Positions 1 to 5,288 of a DNA stretch of 6,218 nt are shown here, piece by piece. This stretch comes from DASUFE01 sp036274675. GTDB taxonomy: Bacteria; Pseudomonadota; Gammaproteobacteria; HTCC5015. The DNA is taken from the NCBI GenBank assembly GCA_036274675.1, contig DASUFE010000127.1:1-6218 (forward strand), read 5' to 3'. Both the position numbers and the translations under genes were made by a program. The notes under the pieces were generated by a model, which did no database searches, was not told the origin of the DNA, and saw only the letters and a program-made list of their open reading frames with translations. Within the stretch, counting starts at the first letter, position 1. Each line of letters starts with the position of its first letter.

Positions 1-13
1 GTTACGGAAACTG

Positions 14-318
14 GACTGTATCCATCTTTCCGATGGTGGGGAATCGGAACTAACGAAGAATCCTTTAGTACCGCTAAAAGGACTGTATCAATCTTTCCGA
101 TGGTGGGGAATCGGAACTACGGCTTCGAAAACTCGTGATCCCGAAACGACTGTATCAATCTTTCCGATGGTGGGGAATCGGAACAGGAAGGCCGCCTGCC
201 CCTGGCTTACGCCTGACTGTATCAATCTTTCCGATGGTGGGGAATCGGAACATAGTGACGTTGCGCCGCGCCCTGGTCTTAGACTGTATCAATCTTTCCG
301 ATGGTGGGGAATCGAAAC
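14..318. CRISPR. CRISPR array (partial at left), 5 repeats of 37 nt and 4 spacers of 30 nt
   Basis: Five copies of a 37-nt repeat start at 14, 81, 148, 215 and 282, with an exact period of 67. The four complete spacers (51-80, 118-147, 185-214, 252-281) are each exactly 30 nt and unrelated to one another, which separates this from a simple tandem repeat. Bases 1-13 would be the end of a further spacer, so the array probably continues to the left. The repeat begins GACTGTATCAATC and ends GGGGAATCGGAAC. It holds a perfect 7-bp stem, TTCCGAT (repeat positions 15-21) with ATCGGAA (30-36), around an 8-nt loop. The first visible repeat has A to C at repeat position 10 (base 23); the last has G to A at position 34 (base 315); the middle three are identical. 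No cas gene lies in the window. Constant 30-nt spacers resemble type II, V or VI arrays, while the GAAC/GAAAC end recalls type I/III repeats, so type and transcription direction remain unassigned. Confidence 0.95.
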
Positions 319-614
319 TAGGTCATAGAGCAGCGCCCGTTGCAACAAGCCATCGATACTGTGGCCAACAAATCAATTTTGCAAAACAAGTCTGTGCGCC
401 AGTGTAAGCAGCCGAACGCATGCGGAATTAACAGCATGATCGTTGCTGATATGTTCCTGCAAGAAACGCCCTCGCCTTAAGTGTGATCAGACCTAGTGTT
501 CTCACTTGTCAAAAGCTATCAACTGTAAACGTTTTCTTGACAGTCATATAAGTCCCATAATGAAATACTGCCCGATCAATAAACGAGTCGCGTGCAAGCG
601 CGGGAAGGTGCTGA
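319..614. other. Gene-free stretch between CRISPR array and propeller gene
   Basis: No open reading frame with coding character, no tRNA-like fold and no further repeat copy is visible. Base 348 would end a fifth 30-nt spacer, but what follows does not match the repeat, so the array ends at 318. The right part is AT-richer and contains a 6-bp inverted repeat, TGTCAA (507-512) with TTGACA (537-542), and the possible promoter of the downstream gene. If the array were transcribed from the minus strand, this stretch would be where its leader should lie. I see no clear A/T-rich leader next to 318. Confidence 0.6.
537..566 (+). promoter_or_regulatory. Possible sigma-70 promoter of the propeller gene
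   Basis: A perfect -35 hexamer TTGACA lies at 537-542. The best-looking -10, CATAAT at 556-561, is only 13 nt away, which is too short. TGAAAT at 561-566 is spaced 18 nt but matches TATAAT at four of six positions. The -35 also forms one arm of an inverted repeat with TGTCAA at 507-512, which could be a regulator site. The box is clear but the whole promoter is not. Confidence 0.35.
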
Positions 615-1895
615 ATGTTTTATGTATGGAGGGGGGTATTTTCTAGAGGCATGAAGCGGGCGTTCCTCACGCTTGGGTTGTCGCTGTGCGCCGTTGTTTC
701 TCAAGTTGTACTGATCAATCAGGCTGAGGCTCAGATTTCTCCGACCGAAACGCGTCTCTCGGTCGTCTCTTGGGGACCCGGTCGGCTGGATATATTTGTC
801 TCGAAGAAAATTCCAAACAGTACTTCTTCCAGAATCTGGGTCAAAAGCTTCCAGAACGGTTGGACAAATTGGTCGTCGATCGCCGTTATCCCGGCAAATC
901 CAGGTTTTCCCGCAGTCGCCTCTGTCGATGCCGTATCCTGGGGACCGGGCCGTATCGATCTGTTCATGGCCGCCAATACCAGTACTGAAAGCGGCAGAAC
1001 CGAATCCGTCTGGCACAAATATCTGGATACAAGCATTGAATCGGGATGGCGACCCTACGATCCTGCCGGAGAGTATCTGGGGGGGACAAATACACAGGAT
1101 TTTACTGTCGGCGGAACGCAGGCAGTCTCGTGGGGTTCGAACCGGTTCGACCTCTTTTCGAGATATCCCGATGACGGCCCATTCCTGCACAAATACTGGA
1201 ACGGTTCCGCCTGGAGACCCAGTCAGACTCGCTGGTCTCTGATGGAAAGTGCGGCCTTTCCATCCGCTGACGGTTACTTCGTGGTCGCATCGGCTTACCA
1301 GCAATTGGAGGTATTCCGGAGCCAGCATGGATATATCGAACACAGGAGGTACGATGGCGTCACCAACAGCTTTGTGACCCCATGGACCTCGATGAACGGC
1401 GGAATGTCTTATGACATGCCATATGCGGTTTCTCCTCCCGGAGGAGGTCCGGTGGAGGTTTTTGTTCGCGGAAGAGACTATGCAGTGTGGCGCTGCCGCT
1501 ACGAGGGAGGAGTCTACGACGGATGGTATTGGATGGGCACTGGTAATACTCAATCAAGAGGTGATGCAGTCAGCGCGGTATCCTGGGGGCCTAATCGGGT
1601 GGATGTATTCGAGACCAAATCCGACTACAGCCCTTCTCCAGTTCCCGGTACCATTTTCCACAAATGGCGTGATGGCTCCACTTGGGGACCCTCGGGGATC
1701 GGCGGTGCCTGGGTGAACCTCGGTTCCGCTCCATTCAACTTTGCGCCGGAAGCCGTGGCTTGGGGTCCGAGCCGGATCGATCTGTTCGGACTTGGTAATG
1801 ACGGCGTCGTTTATCACAAGTGGACGAATGACGGGACCAACTGGGGTCCCTCGCAAACCAATTGGGAATCGCTGGGTGGACCGCCGAATATCTAA
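615..1895 (+). CDS. Secreted seven-bladed beta-propeller protein, PLL-lectin-like (DUF346-type repeats)
   Basis: A 426-residue protein with a Sec signal peptide: basic residues at 11-15, a hydrophobic stretch at about 16-34, and an Ala-Glu-Ala site predicting cleavage after A39. It is not a lipoprotein, because the residue before C25 is Leu. The rest is seven repeats of about 50-65 residues, starting near 49, 105, 170, 223, 271, 321 and 380. The signature is V-S-W-G-P-x-R-[LIV]-D-[LIV]-F, then a W/F-x-H-K-[WY] strand and a Trp-rich end (for example TNWGPSQTNWESLGG). Blades 1, 2, 3, 6 and 7 keep the signature; 4 and 5 are degenerate. Seven such repeats are the architecture of the Photorhabdus PLL-type fucose/glycan-binding lectins, so a secreted carbohydrate-binding role is inferred; no catalytic motif is seen. 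The start at 615 has a GGGAAGG ribosome site at 602-608. ATG 651 gives a more typical, shorter signal peptide but has poorly spaced Shine-Dalgarno options. The gene stands alone, with one mature Cys (C294). Confidence 0.85.
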   Translation: MFYVWRGVFSRGMKRAFLTLGLSLCAVVSQVVLINQAEAQISPTETRLSVVSWGPGRLDIFVSKKIPNSTSSRIWVKSFQNGWTNWSSIAVIPANPGFPAVASVDAVSWGPGRIDLFMAANTSTESGRTESVWHKYLDTSIESGWRPYDPAGEYLGGTNTQDFTVGGTQAVSWGSNRFDLFSRYPDDGPFLHKYWNGSAWRPSQTRWSLMESAAFPSADGYFVVASAYQQLEVFRSQHGYIEHRRYDGVTNSFVTPWTSMNGGMSYDMPYAVSPPGGGPVEVFVRGRDYAVWRCRYEGGVYDGWYWMGTGNTQSRGDAVSAVSWGPNRVDVFETKSDYSPSPVPGTIFHKWRDGSTWGPSGIGGAWVNLGSAPFNFAPEAVAWGPSRIDLFGLGNDGVVYHKWTNDGTNWGPSQTNWESLGGPPNI

Positions 1896-1909
1896 CGGTT
1901 GAACACTTT

Positions 1910-1954
1910 TTGCCGGGAGATGCTGGCGCGAATAAACGCGGAGCTTCCCGGCAA
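1910..1954. other. Stem-loop downstream of the propeller gene
   Basis: TTGCCGGGA (1910-1918) pairs perfectly with TCCCGGCAA (1946-1954). Inside, GCT-GG-CGCG (1922-1930) pairs with CGCG-G-AGC (1937-1944) around the loop AATAAA, giving a long bulged hairpin that starts 15 nt after the propeller stop codon. There is no T-run after it on either strand: a T-run precedes it on the plus strand. It may be an mRNA 3'-end stabiliser or a Rho-dependent end structure, not a classical intrinsic terminator. Confidence 0.5.
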
Positions 1955-1970
1955 TCAGTTTGCTTCCAAT

Positions 1971-1994
1971 TCTTAACGAAAGACTCCGTTAAGA
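1971..1994. other. Small perfect stem-loop in the convergent intergenic region
   Basis: TCTTAACG (1971-1978) and CGTTAAGA (1987-1994) form a perfect 8-bp stem around an 8-nt loop. It lies between the larger hairpin after the propeller gene and the pilH terminator. It is AT-rich and has no adjacent T-run, so a terminator role is doubtful; a protein-binding palindrome is equally possible. Confidence 0.35.
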
Positions 1995-2006
1995 CGAGGG
2001 TTCTTC

Positions 2007-2051
2007 ACAAAAACGCCTGCCGCGGAATCCTCTTAATTCCGCGGACAGGCG
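2007..2051 (-). terminator. Rho-independent terminator of pilH
   Basis: On the minus strand, a GC-rich 15-bp stem with one bulged base (arms 2036-2051 and 2014-2028, loop 2029-2035) is followed at once by five T's (the A-run at 2009-2013 of the plus strand). It begins 44 nt beyond the pilH stop codon. On the plus strand no T-run follows the stem, so it is directional for pilH, although it could also slow read-through from the propeller gene. Confidence 0.85.
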
Positions 2052-2095
2052 CTGTACTTGCCCTGTCCACCCTGGGACTTAGAAACTATGCTGCC

Positions 2096-2464
2096 TCAAT
2101 GTTTCGGCAGGTATTCGTTGACCGTTTCCACCAGCACGTCGTCGGGTACCGGTTTCACCAGGTAGGCCTTGGCGCCCTGGCGAGTGCCCCAGACGCGGTC
2201 CGTCTCCTGGTTCTTGGTGGTGATCAGTACCACCGGAATATGACTGGTTTGCGGGTCATGCGTAATTTGACGCGTGGCCTGGAAACCATTCAGTCCGGGC
2301 ATGACGATATCCATCAACACGAGGTCGGGCTTCTGCAGCTTGGTGTATTTGACGCCGCTTTCGCCGTCGGTAACCATCATCACTTCGTGGCCTTGCTCTT
2401 CCAGAGCCTTGACCATGGATGCAACTTGAGTTTCCGAATCGTCTACGATTAGTATGCGTGCCAT
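2096..2464 (-). CDS. pilH: PilH-type single-domain response regulator of twitching motility
   Basis: A 122-residue stand-alone CheY-like receiver with no output domain. The acidic pair D8-D9 (ILIVDDS), phospho-acceptor D52 (LVLMDIVMPG), switch Thr near T82 (VVLITTK) and K104 (YLVKP) are all present, so it should be phosphorylatable. The run MPGLNGFQATRQIT, with TTKNQETDRVWGTRQGA after it, closely matches PilH. In Pseudomonas and relatives PilH is one of two receivers of the PilJ-ChpA chemosensory system that controls type IV pilus motors and cAMP. Here the gene is not in a pilGHIJ cluster: it is flanked by a convergent propeller gene and a divergent fructosamine-kinase gene, and has its own ribosome site and terminator, so it is monocistronic. 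PilG or another CheY homologue is possible, but the residues around the phosphorylation site favour PilH. Confidence 0.85.
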   Translation of the reverse strand: MARILIVDDSETQVASMVKALEEQGHEVMMVTDGESGVKYTKLQKPDLVLMDIVMPGLNGFQATRQITHDPQTSHIPVVLITTKNQETDRVWGTRQGAKAYLVKPVPDDVLVETVNEYLPKH

Positions 2465-2470
2465 GTTCGA

Positions 2471-2477
2471 TCCTCCT
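2471..2477 (-). promoter_or_regulatory. Strong ribosome binding site of pilH
   Basis: AGGAGGA on the minus strand lies six bases before the pilH ATG (2462-2464) and fixes that start. It is the only near-consensus Shine-Dalgarno sequence at ideal spacing in this window. No convincing -35/-10 pair was seen for either gene in the 57-bp divergent gap (2465-2521). Confidence 0.8.
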
Positions 2478-2521
2478 ATCCTGAATTACGAAACAACGTT
2501 CTCTGATCAGCCGGTATTGCG

Positions 2522-3400
2522 ATGACTGACTGGACGCAGATCACGGAACATATCAGCGCCTGCATCCACGAGAACTTCGCTTTGCAGCGAGCCGACAGCT
2601 TGAGCGGCGGATGCATCAATGAAGCCTGGTGTCTGATCGACGACAAGCGTCGATTTTTCGTCAAACTAAACTCGAATAACCGTCAGACTGCCATGTTTTC
2701 CGCCGAATTTGCCGGGCTGCTGGTTCTATATGAAAGTGGAGCAATTAGGGTGCCAAAACCGCTTTGCTACGGCGCCACCGGCAATGCCTCCTATCTCGTA
2801 ACTGAATATCTGCCGCTGACCGCTCATATAAACCAGCGCATTCTCGGCCGTCAGCTGGCGGAATTGCACCGGCATTGCTCCACCCATTATGGCTGGGAAC
2901 GCGATAACACATTGGGTACGACGCTACAACAGAATACCTGGAGCTCCGACTGGAGCGCGTTCTGGCGCGAGCACAGGCTGGGCTACCAGTTGCAACTCGC
3001 GGCGCGGAATGGTTATGGCGGAATCCTCCAAAAAAGAGGCGAGCAATTATTGTCAGTACTGGACCAATTTTTGTCGCACCGGCCGCAAGCTTCCCTGCTG
3101 CACGGTGACCTGTGGTCCGGTAATATTGCGGGCCTGCCGGACGGTACGCCGGTCATCTTCGACCCCGCGGTTTACCATGGAGACCGCGAATGCGATCTGG
3201 CCATGACTGAACTCTTCGGCGGTTTCGGCCGCGATTTTTATGCGGCCTACCGCGAACAATGGCCTGCCGATGAAGGCTACCGCCTGCGCAAGGATCTATA
3301 CAATCTTTATCATGTGCTGAACCATCTGAATCTCTTCGGCGGCGGCTATCTGCGACAGTCGCAACATTTGATCGACCAGCTGCTCGCCGAAGTCCATTGA
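2522..3400 (+). CDS. Fructosamine kinase family protein (FN3K/YniA-like)
   Basis: A 292-residue cytosolic small-molecule kinase with the protein-kinase-like (APH) fold and full family length. Visible landmarks are the glycine turn LSGGCINEAW (27-36), ATP-binding lysine K48 in FFVKLN, E62 in the alphaC-like AEFAGL, catalytic LLHGDLWSGN (192-201, with H194, D196 and N201), and metal-binding D214 in IFDPAVYHGDRECDLAM. The HGDLWSGN and DPAVYHGDRE motifs are characteristic of fructosamine-3-kinases. These phosphorylate ketosamines on glycated proteins so that the sugar comes off (deglycation repair); bacterial members also act on ribulosamines, and the substrate here is unknown. The ATG at 2522 has no good Shine-Dalgarno sequence but gives the normal N-terminus. 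It diverges from pilH by 57 bp, and queG follows 34 bp later on the same strand. Confidence 0.9.
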   Translation: MTDWTQITEHISACIHENFALQRADSLSGGCINEAWCLIDDKRRFFVKLNSNNRQTAMFSAEFAGLLVLYESGAIRVPKPLCYGATGNASYLVTEYLPLTAHINQRILGRQLAELHRHCSTHYGWERDNTLGTTLQQNTWSSDWSAFWREHRLGYQLQLAARNGYGGILQKRGEQLLSVLDQFLSHRPQASLLHGDLWSGNIAGLPDGTPVIFDPAVYHGDRECDLAMTELFGGFGRDFYAAYREQWPADEGYRLRKDLYNLYHVLNHLNLFGGGYLRQSQHLIDQLLAEVH

Positions 3401-3422
3401 ATCGCGCCTTTAGCGTCGGGAG

Positions 3423-3428
3423 TATAAT
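3423..3428 (+). promoter_or_regulatory. Perfect -10 box right before queG
   Basis: TATAAT ends six bases before the queG GTG codon, so transcription from it would begin at or next to the start codon and give a leaderless or nearly leaderless mRNA. The nearest -35-like element, TTGAAT (3397-3402), is spaced 20 nt, longer than optimal, so activity is uncertain. Confidence 0.45.
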
Positions 3429-3434
3429 GGCCGC

Positions 3435-4514
3435 GTGAACGCTTCCATTCCACAGCCGATGTCGCCGGAGGAAATCAAATCCCGGCTTAGAACCTGGGCC
3501 TGCGAACTCGGATTCGACGAACTGCGCGTCACCGACACGGATGTGTCCGCTTATGTGGAGAACCACAAGCGCTGCATCGAGCAGGGCCTGCATGGCGAGA
3601 TGCGCTATCTCGAGCGCAACCAGGAACTGCGATATTACCCGCGCAACCTGGTCCCCGGAACACAGCGGGTCATTTGCCTGCGCATGAACTGTCTGCCGCC
3701 GGTCGCGACCCGCGAACGGCTGCTCGATAAAACCATGGCCTATATCGCGCGCTACGCCCTCGGCCGCGACTACCACAAAGTGATGCGCAAACGCCTGGAC
3801 ACTCTGGCGCGGCGGCTCGCGGAACAGATCGGACCTTTCGGCTACCGTGCCTTCGTCGACAGCGCGCCCGTGCTGGAGCGGCAACTTGCCGAAAAAAGCG
3901 GGCTCGGCTGGATCGGCAAGAACACCTTGCTGCTCAACGAAAAGGCAGGCAGCTGGTTCCTGCTGGGCGAAATCTACACCGACCTGCCATTACCCATCGA
4001 TGCGCCCCAGCCTAAACAGCGCTGCGGCACTTGCACAGCCTGCCTCGATATCTGTCCGACTCGTGCTTTCATCAAACCCTGGGTTCTGGATGCAAGGCGT
4101 TGCATCTCCTACCTGACAATTGAATTCAAGGGGCCGATCCCGCCGGAATTGCGGCCGCTGATCGGCAACCGTGTTTTCGGTTGTGACGATTGCCAGATTT
4201 TCTGTCCCTGGACCAAATTCAGTGATACCACCGCCGAACCGGCCTTTCAGCCGCGGCATGGCCTGGATGATGCCGCACTGGTTGAACTGTTTCTATGGAG
4301 CGAACAAGAGTTTCTCGATAAAACGACGGGCTCGCCCATACGGCGCGCCGGTTATGAGGGCTGGCTGCGGAATCTCGCCATAGCCCTGGGCAATGCCCCG
4401 CCCTCGCCTGCCGTTATCTCGGCCCTGCGGCAACGGCTGGAGCACCCTTCGGCACTGGTCAGAGAACATGTAGAGTGGGCTTTAGAGCGCCATGCCGAAC
4501 AGGCGAAATCCTGA
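3435..4514 (+). CDS. queG: Epoxyqueuosine reductase QueG
   Basis: A 359-residue cobalamin- and iron-sulfur-dependent enzyme that reduces epoxyqueuosine to queuosine at the wobble base of GUN-anticodon tRNAs (Tyr, His, Asn, Asp), the last step of de novo synthesis. The N-terminal half holds the cobalamin-binding region, with FVDSAPVLER (140-149; D142 is the likely catalytic acid) and KSGLGWIGKNTLLL (154-167). Two [4Fe-4S] clusters are indicated by C197, C200, C203 and C207 (CGTCTACLDICP) and by C223, C250, C253 and C257 (CDDCQIFCPW). A C-terminal HEAT-like helical segment (about 305-355) is the usual tRNA-binding add-on, so the protein is complete. The start is GTG 3435; GGGAG at 3418-3422 is 12 nt away, so a weak ribosome site, and ATG 3459 is a poorer alternative. 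It lies 34 bp after the fructosamine-kinase gene and may be read through from it. Confidence 0.95.
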   Translation: MNASIPQPMSPEEIKSRLRTWACELGFDELRVTDTDVSAYVENHKRCIEQGLHGEMRYLERNQELRYYPRNLVPGTQRVICLRMNCLPPVATRERLLDKTMAYIARYALGRDYHKVMRKRLDTLARRLAEQIGPFGYRAFVDSAPVLERQLAEKSGLGWIGKNTLLLNEKAGSWFLLGEIYTDLPLPIDAPQPKQRCGTCTACLDICPTRAFIKPWVLDARRCISYLTIEFKGPIPPELRPLIGNRVFGCDDCQIFCPWTKFSDTTAEPAFQPRHGLDDAALVELFLWSEQEFLDKTTGSPIRRAGYEGWLRNLAIALGNAPPSPAVISALRQRLEHPSALVREHVEWALERHAEQAKS

Positions 4515-4559
4515 AAAACTCCCCTGGCTTCCACTCCGATTCCTCCCATCCCTTATACC

Positions 4560-4588
4560 TTGATCTTTGGCTGAAGCCTGACTATTCT
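4560..4588 (+). promoter_or_regulatory. Predicted promoter of the TetR-family gene
   Basis: The -35 TTGATC (4560-4565) and -10 TATTCT (4583-4588) each match consensus at four of six positions and are spaced exactly 17 nt. The expected transcription start, near 4595, falls inside the palindrome at 4592-4611, an arrangement typical of autorepression. Confidence 0.5.
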
Positions 4589-4591
4589 TTC

Positions 4592-4611
4592 AAAACCGAC
4601 CGGTTGGTTTT
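4592..4611. promoter_or_regulatory. Palindromic operator, probably bound by the adjacent TetR protein
   Basis: AAAACCGACCGGTTGGTTTT is a 20-bp palindrome broken only at one symmetric pair (positions 7 and 14). It sits nine bases before the TetR start codon and over the predicted transcription start. Its core ACCGACCGGT resembles what I recall of the operators of NemR/LmrA-type TetR regulators, and the encoded protein also looks like that subgroup. Confidence 0.7.
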
Positions 4612-4620
4612 AATAAAAAT

Positions 4621-5244
4621 ATGCCCAGAACATCCGATCCTGAAAAATTCCAACGCCTGCTGGGCGTTACCCGCCAATTACTGATCCGCTGCGGGCTCAG
4701 CGGCGCCAGCATCGACCGGATCTGCCGCGAAGCCGGGATAAGTAAAGGAGGCTTTTTCCATCATTTCAGGACCAAGGAAGAGGCTGTCAGTACCGCCGCC
4801 CGCCACTTCGTAGCCGAATTGGGGCGCCAGTTTAAAAACCTGCCTCAGGCCCGTGGTAACCATCATGCCGGCCAAGGAGTGCTGGACTATATCGACTTTA
4901 CGATCAGTGCCTGCGAACGTTCGATACTGTCGTCCGGCTGTCTGATCGGAAGCTTGAGCACGAACCTGCCGGAGGAAGACGCGGCTGGAATCCGCAGGGT
5001 TTGTCGCGAAGCTTTCAACAGCTGGATCGCCTCATTCGAAAACCTGCTGCAGGCGGCGCAGCGGGCCGGCCTGCTGCCCGTGCGCCTCGATACCCAGACT
5101 CTGGCCAGCCAGTTTGTAGCCCTGGTCGAGGGTTCGCTGCTGCTGCGCAACGCCCTGGGGACGGATGTGCTGCAACGCAACTTGCGCGGCTTCCGCGAAA
5201 TGCTGGCCCAACTCATGGATGCAAGACGCAAAACCCGGGATTAA
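4621..5244 (+). CDS. TetR/AcrR-family transcriptional repressor, NemR-like
   Basis: A 207-residue protein with an N-terminal TetR helix-turn-helix (about 10-56: GASIDRICREAGISKGGFFHHF, then TKEEA) and an all-helical ligand domain. The segment SSGCLIGSLS (104-113) matches the place where E. coli NemR has its redox-sensing Cys106 in a Ser-Gly-Cys-Leu context; here it is C107. From memory of NemR, its partner Lys175 falls in this protein's EGSLLLRNA region (170-178), where no lysine is present, so the signalling chemistry may differ. NemR-type proteins sense electrophiles or hypochlorous acid and control detoxifying reductases; no such enzyme lies beside this gene, so the targets are unknown. 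Start ATG 4621 is preceded by AT-rich sequence without a Shine-Dalgarno. The palindrome at 4592-4611 suggests self-repression. The next gene, yqhA-like, begins 44 bp later on the same strand. Confidence 0.9.
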   Translation: MPRTSDPEKFQRLLGVTRQLLIRCGLSGASIDRICREAGISKGGFFHHFRTKEEAVSTAARHFVAELGRQFKNLPQARGNHHAGQGVLDYIDFTISACERSILSSGCLIGSLSTNLPEEDAAGIRRVCREAFNSWIASFENLLQAAQRAGLLPVRLDTQTLASQFVALVEGSLLLRNALGTDVLQRNLRGFREMLAQLMDARRKTRD

Positions 5245-5269
5245 AAAAACGCCGCCTTCCTTCGCATGC

Positions 5270-5278
5270 TGCTAGAAT
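5270..5278 (+). promoter_or_regulatory. Extended -10 element right before the yqhA-like gene
   Basis: TGC-TAGAAT is an extended -10 motif (TGn plus a hexamer matching TATAAT at five of six positions). It ends ten bases before the yqhA ATG, so a transcript from it would have a leader of only a few bases. No -35 hexamer is recognisable, and none is strictly needed with an extended -10. Confidence 0.45.
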
Positions 5279-5288
5279 ACGCGCCGCC

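Noticed and set aside
135..407. 90-residue plus-strand reading frame with repeated peptide segments
   Set aside because: It runs through three CRISPR repeats and their spacers; the repeated peptide pieces are the translated repeat, and there is no ribosome site.
576..1553. Long minus-strand reading frame (325 residues) opposite the propeller gene
   Set aside because: It is antisense to a gene with a signal peptide and clear protein repeats; its translation is low-complexity, rich in Arg, Ser and Pro, and has no domain pattern.
1862..2452. Plus-strand reading frame opposite pilH
   Set aside because: It is a mirror frame of pilH, crosses the pilH terminator, and shows the His/Gln/Val-rich composition of an antisense shadow.
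3153..3884. 243-residue minus-strand frame across the kinase-queG junction
   Set aside because: It covers the ends of two well-supported plus-strand genes and shows no recognisable motif.
5001..5288. Upstream extension of the yqhA-like reading frame
   Set aside because: It overlaps the TetR gene in another frame, has shadow-like Arg/Ala/Pro-rich sequence, and ATG 5289 gives the exact family N-terminus.
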